This document shows positions 11,753 to 24,272 of a stretch of DNA of 64,000 nucleotides, in pieces. The translations under genes were made by a program, and so were the position numbers. The notes beneath the pieces are model-generated. The model worked only from the letters and a program-made list of their open reading frames with translations. It did not search any database and had not been told where the DNA came from. Position 1 is the first letter of the stretch; every line of letters starts with the position of its first letter. The DNA is from Coptis chinensis (Eukaryota > Streptophyta > Magnoliopsida > Ranunculales > Ranunculaceae). The stretch covers positions 77,521,501 to 77,585,500 of the forward strand of contig CM027385.1 of assembly GCA_015680905.1 (NCBI GenBank), read 5' to 3'.

Positions 11753-12349
11753 CTAGCCATGAGACGAGGATGGGCCAGAGTCATCCGTCCTGCGTCGACG
11801 ATGCTGATGACTCTGAGGTGGCAAACGTCGTAGAATTTCTACTTGGAATCGGCGTTGTTGCTCTATAAATGCATTCATGGTTTCCCAACGCTCATCCTCA
11901 CGTTGGACGAGAGTCTTCATGTTAGCCTGGAGATCCCGGTGACTATCACTGATCTTCTCAAAATTCTCATGAATGGTAACTTGCCTAGTCCGAAGATCCT
12001 CACAAATGGTATTAAGAGAATGCATGCCATGATGTAGTAAGGAGGCATGGGCTTCATCCGTAGTAGCCTTTTCCCAAACTCCGACATCAAAACACGACGT
12101 CTCGTCCTCATCCGATTCCGTCTCAACACCCCTATCCTCAGGCAACTTCCACTTACTCTGAATACATTCCTTATAAATCTGTGGATTTGCATGCAACTTC
12201 AACATAACTCTATCGGTTTTCGAAACACAGCCCCAATGTATCATAATCTTTGTAATCAAAGTAGGGAAGAGTGCATTATTTATACCAACGCATCTAATCT
12301 CAACTATCAAAAAGTCAAGGATGCAAAAATCATACCTCTCCTCCTGCAA
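11753..12349 (-). pseudogene. C-terminal part of the Athila-associated ORF
   Basis: A 198-codon frame on the same strand. It includes NALFPTLITKIMIHWG and then an acidic linker (ESDEDETSC). A probable coiled coil follows (RTRQVTIHENFEKISDSHRD and LVQREDERWETMNAFIEQQ). It ends in a basic HQHRRRR tail with SGPSSSHG. This is the usual arrangement of the C-terminal half of such transposon proteins. It is separated from the upstream half by frame breaks. Confidence 0.5.
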
Positions 12350-12538
12350 AACCCAAAGAACGTGCAGACAGTTCGAATTGATGTCACTGACTTTCGTAGT
12401 GCAAATGACATTCCGACCAATCCACTAAGCTACAGCCAGCTGGTTGGTTCTCAGAAACGATTTTCGAACACAATGCGATTTCATATTATACTGCCCTTCC
12501 AATACAATCTCCCTCATCAAAGCCTCGATTCCTCCAAA

Positions 12539-13021
12539 CTAAGATTCTTGCAATGTAAGTGTGAGGCGTTTTGCGTCAATGCCAAGAATCCTAGACAACA
12601 CATTTGTACACAATTCCCTCGTCCTACCATTCACTTTCACAAAAATCTTCCAAACCTCAATCTCCCTCTTCTTATAAAAACTCAACACCAAATCGGTGTG
12701 ATAAAAATCATTCGCCGAATACCACAACTTTTGCCACCTCCTACTAATCATCTCGGTATCATAAAAAGGTGAAAATTGGTTGGAAGTAAAAGCTTGTTCC
12801 GGAAGAATTTTTCGGTTTTGCGTAGCCATTGATGGATTTCGAAAAAATGGGGTTAAAGCAAAGAGGGGTTTTGTGAAAGGAACACTCGATCGAGATTTGA
12901 GTGTGGGTTGTGTGGAGGTTAGGGCGCGACACGAGAGCCGGTGCGTTTTAGCTTTTCTTGGTTTTGGTTTGTTTGTTCGTGAGTTTTGAATTGGAGGCGT
13001 GGAGAAGAAAGAAGAAAACAC
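12539..13021 (-). pseudogene. Athila-associated 'putative plant transposon protein' ORF, N-terminal part
   Basis: A 160-codon frame with a Ser/Thr/Lys-rich start, then MATQNRKILPEQAF and a Trp-rich segment (RRWQKLWYSANDFYHTD). The ILPEQ.F motif and the following W...F pattern are shared with the frame at 10582-10890, and this layout is typical of the plant-transposon-protein domain found in Athila-type elements. The frame is lost at 12539 and coding-like sequence continues in other frames to 12349. The + strand open frame 12047-12772 is its antisense shadow. Confidence 0.55.
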
Positions 13022-13030
13022 GTTGGGGTT

Positions 13031-13383
13031 TAAAAAACGTAAGGTTAAACTGTTGGGTCAAGCCCAAAACAAATTTTGAAATACCCATTCCGTCCTATGA
13101 CGCGTAAAATTAAAACTAAAATACTCGATTCATTAACGGTCCAATTTTTGTGATTGAGCTATGAAAACGATCATCAAAGAGAGTACAATCCAATAATCTA
13201 TAAAAAAAAACTCAAATCTAACCGTGATTGACACATAAGAAAATGGAAAATGCCTCCAAGTGCGTGCATAACATAAATTATGTGAGCAAAAGGAATCTAA
13301 TTTTAACTTATAACCCTCCAATGGGACTTTTAGGAGCGTGTAAACTGCATACATTTGCAATGCCAAGTTTCTTTAGTTATTTT

Positions 13384-13417
<34 letters not shown>

Positions 13418-14284
13418 AGGGGGTGGTGGGGTTTCAGCTATAAGTACGTTCCAAGATAATTGTTTAGTTACATTGTATAGGTTCGAGAGTATACATTTGA
13501 AGTTCTTCGTAGGCGATGATCTTGTCCTTAGTTTTTAGGTAAAAATAATGTGGTTTTAAGAACTTTTGGAAAGCGAAGACTTCGTTCAACCATTCAACTA
13601 ATGTCAGTGAGGTACGGGCTTTGAAAGCTTTTTCAGCGCAATTTTATGGTGGGGATCTCCAGCCACACTACCTGTACTTGAGACCCAATTGTATATAATT
13701 TGCATACATGTCACGGTATAAAAATCCTAGTAGCTAAAATTTATAAAAGTTGAAAGAAAAACTATTCTCCCGGCCCCGGCTACTGAACTGTTGGCTATAT
13801 GATTTTCTTGCCAAACCCTTGGCAATTGATTCTCCACACTGGTAGGTAAAGGTAAATACATGTGTCTGCTAATTGAATTTCTCCTTAGTGAGCAAATAAG
13901 CAAAATCTGAAATCTTTTGATAAATCAATTTGCCAGCTCATTTGCTTCAGAAACAAACACACCCTAAAAAAGAAAATTTTGGGTCAAACTTTCCATAGCC
14001 ACTACAAAAAACTTTCAAGAATTTTTCCGGTCCAGACCCATTTTCCACGCAAATACTTCCCCTGTTCGCACAGTGCACAAGAGAAATGGTATAGGGTTGA
14101 ACAGATTAATACAAATATATTCATGACCGAAAAAACACTAAAACAAAAAGATCTAACTTTACTGTGTCTTATACCTACTGGTTTACAAAGTCCCATGCTT
14201 CACTAAACCATAACATAAACAAACTAAGAAAGTTGATGCAACTGTCACGCATTTTATGTACCAGCTCTGGAAGTGCCAGGTGTT
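13031..14284. other. Spacer and 3' flank of the receptor kinase gene
   Basis: A poly-T run of about 30 bases lies near 13390-13415. The segment next to 14284 should carry the 3' untranslated region of the minus-strand receptor kinase. No other gene seen. Confidence 0.4.
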
Positions 14285-17200
14285 TCAGAATAGAGTGCAA
14301 ACACAGCTCTTGCAGTGCTTCAAGTCATTAGTATGGACGAGTTGTTTGGCAGCAGAAATTTCTTCTATAATTTTTTCACCTTTAAGAACGCTTAACACTT
14401 GGGACATGGTTGGCCTGAGAGTCGCAGACAAGTTCGTGCACAACATTGCCAGTTTCAGTACTGTGCTTGCTTCTTTCACAGAATAATCTGCTTTGTGTTT
14501 AACACTTTCATCTATCAGATCCAAGATATTCCCTTCACTCTGTAAAACATAGGCCTATGGTTTGACAAGATAAAACAATTTCATTAGTGGTTCCTAACAA
14601 TCATGGAATACGTGTTCAAACACCACATTTGTGGAACCAAATCTGATAATTGACCAAAGAAATTTGGACTTGAAGGTTTATATCCACAAAGCTTTCTGAG
14701 AGCTTCTTATGGGGCATCACTGGTATGATTTTGGGTCAATTCTTGAAGGACAATAGAAAAGTGATAACTCTTCCAGAACCAGGGAGGATGGTTTCAAACC
14801 CTCCTCAAGCAATTTGTTTTATAGGTTTCCTAAAGATCAACAAACACTAAAGCATTTAGAAGGCACCAACTATCCCATGCTTATGTTGGGTGTTCATTGG
14901 AGGGGTGTTCACAACCCTCCTTCGGGGGCTGCAAATGATCTGGTTTTGTATTAAATTAGTTTGATATTGAAGGTTTAGGTTGAGAATATAGTACCTCATC
15001 CAGAAGGAATTCACTCTCTTGACTTGAATTGTAAAGTGCATTGCTCTTCCCAGTGACAATTTCCAAGATGACAACTCCATAGCTGTAAACATCCGTTTTT
15101 ACAGACAGCACACCTCGTGTAGCATATTCGGGTGCCATATACCCACTGCAAAGAAACAAGTTTATCAGGTAAATTAGCTTTGGGGACTACATAAGACACA
15201 CAGTTTGAAAACGTCAAATTAAACGAATTGGCATTATAAAATCAAAGCTGCATTTCGATAATTTCATTGTAATGTTGGTTCACTTTGCACATGTTTCATA
15301 CATATATTTTGCCATACTTTGCTCGCAATATTTTACATATACCAGTAGGAAGAATAAAATTATCCATTTCTCTAGATTTTACATGAGAGCACTAGGTTTT
15401 AGCCCTACTGTTTGATTTAATTTTTTATTTGTTTTTTATGCTGTCGCCGCTAATATTTCTTCTCAAACGGTTACTGCCTCCTTGCCAACGCAGCTTCGAT
15501 TTCTCTCTCCATTGATGTATTCACTCTCTTGTCACCCCTTCGCACATTCTCGACCACATGAATCTAGGTAGCATCTTGATATGGAGGCTACTCACATTAT
15601 GACTAGCAAAGCTGACTCCATCCTAGCTTTGACCAAGTCTTATTGGGTATCTACGTCCCTTATGCAAACTTGTAACCTATATATCCTTCCCAGTTTGTAC
15701 AATCAACACCAAGAATGTGTTTTGTATGCCATCTATGCACAAAATCGTTTTTTAGTGGCCAAGTTTACCAAGCTAGGATAATGGTGCTTGTATTTCTTTT
15801 GCCCCGTGCCTATTGTCTGCGTTTGAAATTAGAACTGGTGACCTACTAATCTGTGGTCTTATCCATAATGGTCTATGTCCAATTCCTCAGCTCCTTGTGC
15901 CTAGGTTGTACCTTAAGCAAATCTACTCAGTTGACATTCTCCTCCACTCATCATTATCCCTGATGTGAATTGAAGGCGGAAGCAACTTTAATCAACACAC
16001 CATTGATAAATTAAGGCTAATTCTAACCATAATTTGATGGAAAAAGGGGATTTCAGTAAAACCTAAAATCAACACACTTTTATCCTGAAAATCATTACTA
16101 TATTCTTAACAAATCAACCAACTAATTTTCGAGACCAAAGGTCCTATTTATACAGTTCAATCCTTGAGCTCCAAGGAATCCTAATTAGAAACCAACAACT
16201 AAAATAAATCCTACTAGAATACCAGTTACTAATTAGACTAAGTTACCAAATAATTAATATTACTAATTCCATCAATCCTTCTGCTCCCTGTCATGTTATT
16301 CCTTCTGATTTTTATGTCTCCTGTTCTCTCCTGCTCTGACTTCTGGTACTATGTTCTCTTTATTGTTGACTACACGCATTACACGAGATATCCTATATCG
16401 TTTATGTCTATCCTTGCTTACTTCCAAACATTTCTGATTTCTCAGTAGCAGGTTTGCTTCTTCAATCCAATTCTTTCAAAGTGGTGGTGGCAGAGTACGT
16501 TCACACTCCAGTCTCCTATCCTTGAATGCAATTGGGTATTCATCACAGTATTCGTCTTGCTGAACTCAACCATCTCCATATTACTGTTATGCAGTTATGG
16601 CACTCTCCTCATTTGTTACTGCTAGCCCCCGTCTCTGTCTTTTGCTTGAAGCCATCTCAACAATGATTTATCTCATATACACCATCCTACAACTCTTTTG
16701 TAGTCATCTCCATTTTCTCTTCTCTTCGTGCAATACTCCAGCTTACACTGTTTTGGACATATTTTTTACACATGTATTCACACCTTGGAAACTATGTTGC
16801 TTAAACGACAACTTGATCAGTTGAGGGCGCATTTTCACCTTGCAGTTCGTAACAAAGACGATACAAGTGCCTTGAACCAATTTCTATTAAGGTCTACATC
16901 ACTAGAAAAATTAGATTTGATGAGTCGACATTTCCCCTTTCTTTTTTCCTAACACCCGCAGTGTTCATCAGTTTATACTTCTTGTGGTTTCAACACCTGT
17001 TGTGGGCCTATTAAATGCACTACCCCCTCCATATTACAAGCTAGAGGCATACTGACACATTTCTGGTCATACCTATCAATGGTCCCATTCATTCCCGCCA
17101 TCTGCTCCTTTAATGGCTCAAGATGATCATCATTCTGTTAAAGAAAATTCACAAATTGCTTTGCCTCTTACAACTCCTAGTGCTTTGGCTACAGCTGTTT

Positions 17201-18938
17201 TGTCTGTTCGAGAATCCTCTCTATTCCTATAATGGCTACAAATGATCCTTTCCATTTTATTAGAATATTAACAAACTGGTTGTATGGCTCCCTCTGCTTT
17301 TCCAAATACTTATCCCGCTGGTCCGCATCATTCTGGTACTCGCCTTCAGGTTGCTACTTTGTGTACTTTCCAGCACAGAGACGCGACAGTGCATTTTCTC
17401 ATCCCTAAGGCATACTAGATAGATATCATAATCATGGAATGCGATTCACTTTCTAGATGCCTCGATGGTGAAATGTTAGACACGCGAGACTCAAAATCTA
17501 GTGCTAAACTGCCACAGATCTCCAGAGTTCTCATTGAGCCCGCCCACTTGTTACTCTCAGAGATGTAAACATCCTGAGTGGCGAGCAACTGTGACAGAAG
17601 AGTTCAGTGACTTACTAAACAATCATATATGTTCACTTGTGCCAGCAACCTTTTCTAAAACAACGTTGGCTGCAAATTGGAATTCAAGTTTAAGCGCAAG
17701 GCTGATGGTTCTCAGCACCATGTATATCTCTATATGGCACCAAATCCAGTTTTTCACGTTCGTAAAAAAGCAAATTGAGCTGGACTATTCATTTTGTTCG
17801 TGAGTGGGTTGCCTCCGGCACTCATTTGGTTCGTTTTATAGCTTCTCTTAGATCATACTGCCAACTTCACTAGCGAGCTCCACAAGAATCACTTACAGCT
17901 TTTGGCTCCAATCTTGTTTATCACAGATCACCACGTCTGCAGGGCAGTGTAAAATCATAGATGTATTTCCATAATGAATTGCAATGTCTTCACATTTTGC
18001 ACACGTTTATTACCTATATATTTCCATGTACAGCTTGCAATATTTTATGTATACCCCACAAGAATATTAGTATTCATAAACAGGCATAATCATCATTAGT
18101 CAGACTTGCATCAGGGATTGGAACAAATGTTTTTTTTTTTATAAAAACAATCATTCTTTACTGGGCTATAATTGAGAGAAAACTGAAGTCTCAATAGAGA
18201 ATGATGACTTACTGTGTTCCGCGTAATTTGGTTGAGACATTGTTTTGTTCTTCATTAAAAAACTTGGCCAATCCAAAATCAGATATCTTTGCATTGAAAT
18301 CTTTATCAAGTAAGATATTGCTGGTCTTGATATCCCTATGGATAATCTGTGCTTGTGAATGGAGGTAAACCAAACCATCTGCTATTTGCTCGCAGATTTT
18401 ATATCTGGTTGCCCAACCAAGTTCCAGTGTCAATTCTGCATTATTGCACCATCCATTCTTAGCTAGAATTCATGGAAAGAAGAGAAGAGAAAGAATAATA
18501 TAACACAATGTCACAAAACTACAATGGTTGCTTACCAAATAAAGCATGGTAAAGGGAATTGTTTTCCATGTATTGGTATATTAGCAAAAGTTGTTCATCT
18601 CCCGTATACCATCCCAAAAGTTGGACAAGATTTTCACCTTTCAAGGCCTCAAGTGTACGTACTTCAGTAACGAATTCGTGGTGACCTTTAATTGAGCGCG
18701 CTGGAAGCTTCTTAACTGCTAATACACTCCCATCTTGCATATCAGCCTACATACATGTGACTGTTTCTCAGAAAAAAGTTAAAAGAAAGGAAAATTACTT
18801 GTGTACTGTAAAATATATAGACCTTGTAAACTGTTGCTGAACCCCCACATCCAATCTCCTTTTTGGAACTAAAGTTTTGAGTAGCATCAACAATATTCTG
18901 AAAGGTATATTTCTTCTTAAGGGCTTCACCTTCAAGTC
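14285..18938 (-). other. Receptor kinase cytoplasmic kinase exons
   Basis: Five exons. 18938-18823: [15 protein letters not shown] and the Gly loop. 18746-18536: AVKK lysine and alpha-C Glu (HEFVTEV). 18435-18213: [14 protein letters not shown] and ISDFGLAKF. 15145-14995: [11 protein letters not shown] and [17 protein letters not shown]. 14554-14285: [15 protein letters not shown]-like [13 protein letters not shown] and a short Cys-rich end (CKSCVCTLF). All catalytic motifs are present. The C-terminal tail is shorter than usual for the family. The 3.1-kb intron between 18212 and 15146 holds a copia remnant. Confidence 0.85.
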
Positions 18939-21900
18939 CTGTTTCAAGAGAGAAGTTTGAAGATAGATATCAAGCAATGAAAAATTCTTTGAAAGTGCAT
19001 TTTGGGAAAATCTATAGCAAAACATTTTGGATAAATGCTCTGGTTGGCTAAAAGTCAAAAGAACACTCATTCTATTGGGAAGTTGAACAACTCTTACCAC
19101 GTAAATCTTTGTGTCCAAGCAAACCCAGTTTCCAAATGATAGCCAAACTCACGAGGATAATGGCTAATGAAGAAGCTACTGTGATGATAGCTATGGTAAA
19201 AGAAGATAATTTTCTGCCCGGTTTTTGCTCTTGTTTAAAGGGAAAAAACAATAGCAAGTAAATCCTATTGGGGAGCATCAATGAGAGTTGGTAAAATGAG
19301 AAATAATAAAGTTAGAGAAATTTTGTATGCCCAGACCTGAGGTGACAGAAATAGCCGATATCAGAGGTCCATAAAGTCCCAATGTAATACCTTTTCCGGC
19401 CCAGTAGAACTGAATATGTAGAAGATTGTTCGTCACATTTGCCGTGAAGTTTCTAGTCACTGGTTTTTTCGGGCCATTTGCCTCAGCTTTTACATTGAAG
19501 TCTTTCTTTACTCTCTCCCCTGTAATGAAAATTTATATGATGAAGAACTCGTGGAAGGATTACTGTATTTATTTATCGATCTCAAATTACCTGGACATAA
19601 ATGTCGAATATACGTTTACCCAGACTGCTATAATCATCATCATCTGCATATACTATTTCAGCGAAGTGAAGTGTCACATTGTAAATGCCATTTCGGAAAC
19701 AAAGACCATAGTAATCAAGCGAAAGAGCAGATATGCGAGCTGTGGAGTATAAAGGTGCAGCCGGCACAGAAATTCCACATGTACTGTGCACTGTGTTATT
19801 CCGAGGATTGGCAATAGATGTAATGAAGTCTCCTGAGCTGGTATAGGCCCAATTTCCTTTTTGACTTACTTTGAATGGTAATGTACTGCTGTCTTCATCG
19901 TAGTCGTCCCCGTTGATATGTGTACCTTCTCCTCCGCAGTTTAGATACAAGGAAGAGTCTACAAGAAACAATTTTTTTTTTATAAGAGTCTACAAGAAAC
20001 ATTCTCGGCGTTAACTCATGTCAAGTAAATAAATACTAAATCTTATCTATTAGTACAAGCACAATGCGAGACTTCTATCTTCAAAGATGACGCACAACTT
20101 GTACTACTCAAAATGTACTTAACAGTTTCCCACAAGGAAGACGCAACTATGAATTTATTTTCAAACAGAAGGACATATATCTGGAACTGTTGTGGTCACT
20201 GCTATGAGAGAAGAAGAAATGAAAAGGAGAGTCTCGTCCTTTCTTTTTAAACTTTAGTCTTGGGTATTTAAGCCACATCTGTAACCAGTATTCTAGAAGT
20301 ACAACAGTAGTTTCTAATATTCTTCTTTAGAAAAAACTTGCTAACAAAGTGGATCTGATCCGTCTCTCATCATTTCGCTTTTGTAAAATCACTACGTTCA
20401 CGACTTCTCATGAAAAGTAAGTAACATTCACACAGGACTAGCATGAACCAAAAAAAGAGCTCACATAAATACTGACAAATTTTGTTTTCATTTTCGTTTT
20501 TGTTTTTCAAAGGAAACATGTCTGTAACTATTGACCAGCATGCCAGTACTGCCGCCCGTCTGTTTTCTGTGTAAAAAAAGGAAGAGCACAAAAGGCTTGA
20601 AACTTGGACACATGAAGGCGTCTGTTTGGGTCACTCGCTTACTCAAAATGGACGTCGATGTTACTGATAGAACTCAAAACAACTAGAAACTCACACGGGC
20701 ACAGGTCCAGACCAGCCTCAAGCAAGTAAGAACAATCTTGAGTTCTTTGACACATCCTAGATGATAATGATGATATGCTTACTTTTAGCACAAATTTAGC
20801 CTGTCTGGGAGAAATCTACAAAGTCTTTGTCCTCTTAGTTTGATGTAGAACACCATGCTATGCATTATCCAAAGGAAAATAGTTTCTTTTATATAATTTT
20901 CAACTTTCTGCGAGGTTTTTGAAATATTTATACTTCGAGAGGTATTTGGGAAAGTAAATTCTGTTTTGATTACAGGAAAGTTAGTTTCTAAGCTTTGAGC
21001 TTTCTATTCTTTTTAGCACGCGTTGTAACACTAATAGTTTTTCTTTGCCTGAGGAAAGTTTGTATTTTAGACAGTGTATTTCAAAGGAGACAAGTCTTGA
21101 TGTTTTAGTTTTTTGTTAGTGTTGCTCACATGTATAAAGGCATGGACCAAATTGTATCAAGTCATCACTAAAGTTTCAACTATCTTGTGATTTACTTGTT
21201 CTAGTTTATCTTAGTTTCTTGTTCCTGTTCTCAAGACTCAAATTTCTCTTAGCTTAGTCCAGGTAATTTTCATTCTCTTCTGCTCACCAAAGTTTGACAT
21301 GAAAGATTTGGGGGAAAGTTGGTGTTCCTTTGGTTCAAAAATCCAAAAGAGGGCAATGACATTCTACTTAACCCCAAATCCTCATGTAGAGAAAATACTT
21401 AAAACAAGAAAAGGGTGGGATCTTACTTCAGTTTTAATTACCGGAAAGTCCCGGTCCGTTTTCATATTTTAATAAGGACAACCGAGCTCGTATTAATTAC
21501 TCAAAAATACCTAGTTCTGAAATTTTATTATTAATAAGGACAAGTATGCACTAATTTGCTTACTATAAACATCTATATGGAAGTACGCACAAAATATTTT
21601 TCTTACCACCTTTACTTATTACAATGTTTTTTAATTTGTAGTTAAACCTGTTAGTGCTCTCTTGTTTGGCAATTTTAGGGATTTGAATTTGACTTTGTTA
21701 AGTTAAACGGCTTGTTAAGTTAAACGGCCAGCCAACCCATGTTGTTTTCAACAATATTGAAATCAATATGGCGTTTCCTATTTACTAAATAGGAACTTTG
21801 TAATAACCAATTTCTCTTTGTTTTTAAAGATATGACTACTTGGATTGTAGCCCAGATTCCATCCCCACAAACCCAAAAGGCCAAACAGTAAGTGGGCAAA

Positions 21901-24235
21901 TGAAGCAATATTCAATCTGATATTGTTAATCAATCGAAGGAAGTGCAAGTATATATATAGGGCAGGCTACATCAACATACATAAATGACATACGCAATCG
22001 AAAAGCAAACTTGCACATTGCACTAAGAGTTAATTTTTGGTAGAGATGACCTCCCTACCATGGATAGCATCTCCACCAAAAATCAGCTCAATTGGATGTG
22101 TCTAGTCTTGTCAAAAGTGTGTTAAAATTCTGGACTGTTAGATAAATTTCAAACTTGAACTCAACTTTTGGTAGGGTTAGAAATGTTCAGCAGAGCTGAT
22201 TTTCTGGGGATTATGTAGGTAGGCAGGATTGCGCATGTCATTTCCGTATACATAAAATCCCCAGAAAATCAGCAGAGGCTAGCTACGTCAATATACAGAA
22301 ATGGCATACGCATTCAAGCAGGATTACTAGGTTTTATGAATATGCAAGCAACTCATGTCGAGGTAGAATAAGATTCTACGAGAGCAATTATGGCCATCAA
22401 AGATGTGGAGAAGCGTCCATGGTACTGTGTCATTTTAGTAGCTGGCATTAGGCATATGGCTTCAAGTTTCAAGAGCAAAAGCTTCAAACATGTGTATTGA
22501 GAAGCTAATAAGTGTCTGATCGCTTAGAGTCTTTACCCTCTTGTTTAGTCTTGCAAGTACTTTATACCTCCTCTAGACTGTCAATTGAACTTTTAGGAAT
22601 TAATACAGGCTAAGGGTCTGCTTAACCCTTAACCTTCGGAAAAGGAAAACAATCATTGTTAACCTTTTGTTTGTTGTGTCATTTGTGCGGAGAATCTATT
22701 GCTCACACATAGATTCGTTGTCCCTGCACCTATGCCATATGGGGTTATTTTCTTCATTCCGTCTCTTCTTCTTGTGTGTTTTCTAAGTCTGTGTTTGATC
22801 ACTTGTTGATGTGGTCCAATCGGTTGCAATACTCGGGGCATTTGGTTGGAAAGGAATCAGAGACACTTTAAGATTAGGGACCATCTCGTAACACAGTAGA
22901 TTTTCCATATATTTGATAGTTCACATCATCAAAAGAAGAGAGAAACAATTATAATTATAATAAGGGTTCTACTTTAACTTTGTCAGACTCACAACTATCG
23001 AATGACTGGATTCATCCAAATAAATGTAATGCTCAACATAAAACAATGTCAAAGGCCTAGAAAAAAACTTACAATTTGATTTTCCATGGGGGCATTGGTC
23101 ATTCATGAGTTGCATTATAGAAGTCCTACAAAAGTAGACCATGTTTAATTGAAAATTAGTTATGATATATCCTTAACACTGAAGATGAAATTGTAAACAA
23201 GTAAAGCTTACGTATTTGATTTGGAACTGCAACAATCGAAAGAGTTCCTACAATAATATTTGACATTTACGCATATCAAGTAAATACTATAACACAAAAT
23301 ATAAATCCAATAGTAGAAAATGATGTTTGATGCTCTCACACTAAAGTCTTGTTTTGCTGCAGAACTGTGGCATTTGTGAAATTATTGTATGAAAAGTCCC
23401 TGAAAAACAAAAATTTGAAGACGTGTCATGCGTGAACAAGAGCACCTATTCATTTAGAACTATTTGACAAAATCTTCAAAGAACTATTCCGTGTAAGATG
23501 CATATACGTGTTTGCCGGTTTGCCCATTCTAGCAAGATACATACATTGGGAACCCACCCTCTAGGCAAACCCATGATCATGAAAACCATGATGAAAAAAA
23601 AGAAAAAACATGAAGATAAAGAAAAAGAAAAGTAAGTCATATGCATTAAGATCTTAAGCCATTCCATATTCCAAAAGTTTTTTGAGATGTGTAAAAAGCC
23701 AAATAATGTGGAGTTATATTAACTACAATCACTTTTGGGCAAAGAAAGACCATAGCATCAATCTTGAGGAAACAACACAAGCTCTCGAAGGAAAAAAGTG
23801 TAAACATAATTTAATTGATTCTTATTCATAGTTACAACACAAATTTAACATCGATTGCAGATTTGTAGACTCACATTTCCACCGAATTTTGGATCCAATT
23901 AGGAATCGATCCATTGAATCTATTTCTTGTAAGACACCTGAAAGGAAAGGTCTAGTTTTATCACCTTTAACTTACAATACATCAATTTTACCTTAAATGT
24001 ATATCAATTGTCCAAAAATGAAACAGAGTAAAATATAGAAAAAATGGTAAGGTAAGATTTTATAAAAGAAGAGTACTTACAATGATTTTAGGTTTCGAAA
24101 GGTTGGGATTTCACCATTCAATTTGTTAAAACTCAAGTCACTGCAAGATAATACAAGAATGATCAACATGGATAATCAATGTCCAAAGAGTTGAAATTTT
24201 ATAAATCAAAGAAATGCCAAATCATGAAAAAAAAA

Positions 24236-24272
<37 letters not shown>

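Larger units (their letters stand above)
8210..13030 (-). mobile_element. Internal region of the Athila/Tat-like element, decayed
   Basis: Read 5' to 3' on the minus strand it holds: a plant-transposon-type ORF (13021-12539), its continuation (12349-11753), a TATA-containing spacer, a GC-rich repeat block (11160-10955), a second related ORF (10890-10582, continuing in broken frames to about 10000), a first polypurine-like tract (about 9745-9716), a long AT-rich 3' region, the true polypurine tract and the 3' LTR. No reverse transcriptase or integrase is visible, so it is a non-autonomous or heavily deleted element. Two polypurine-like sites and two related ORFs suggest two fused or nested copies. 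No 5' LTR is found up to 14.2 kb. Confidence 0.65.

Noticed and set aside
12047-12772. A 241-codon + strand open frame, one of the longest in the first half
   Set aside because: It is exactly antisense to the two Athila-associated minus-strand frames, which have motif support. The + frame has no domain.
20370-20591. A 73-codon minus-strand frame in the receptor kinase intron
   Set aside because: No domain, no splice sites that would join it to neighbouring exons in phase.
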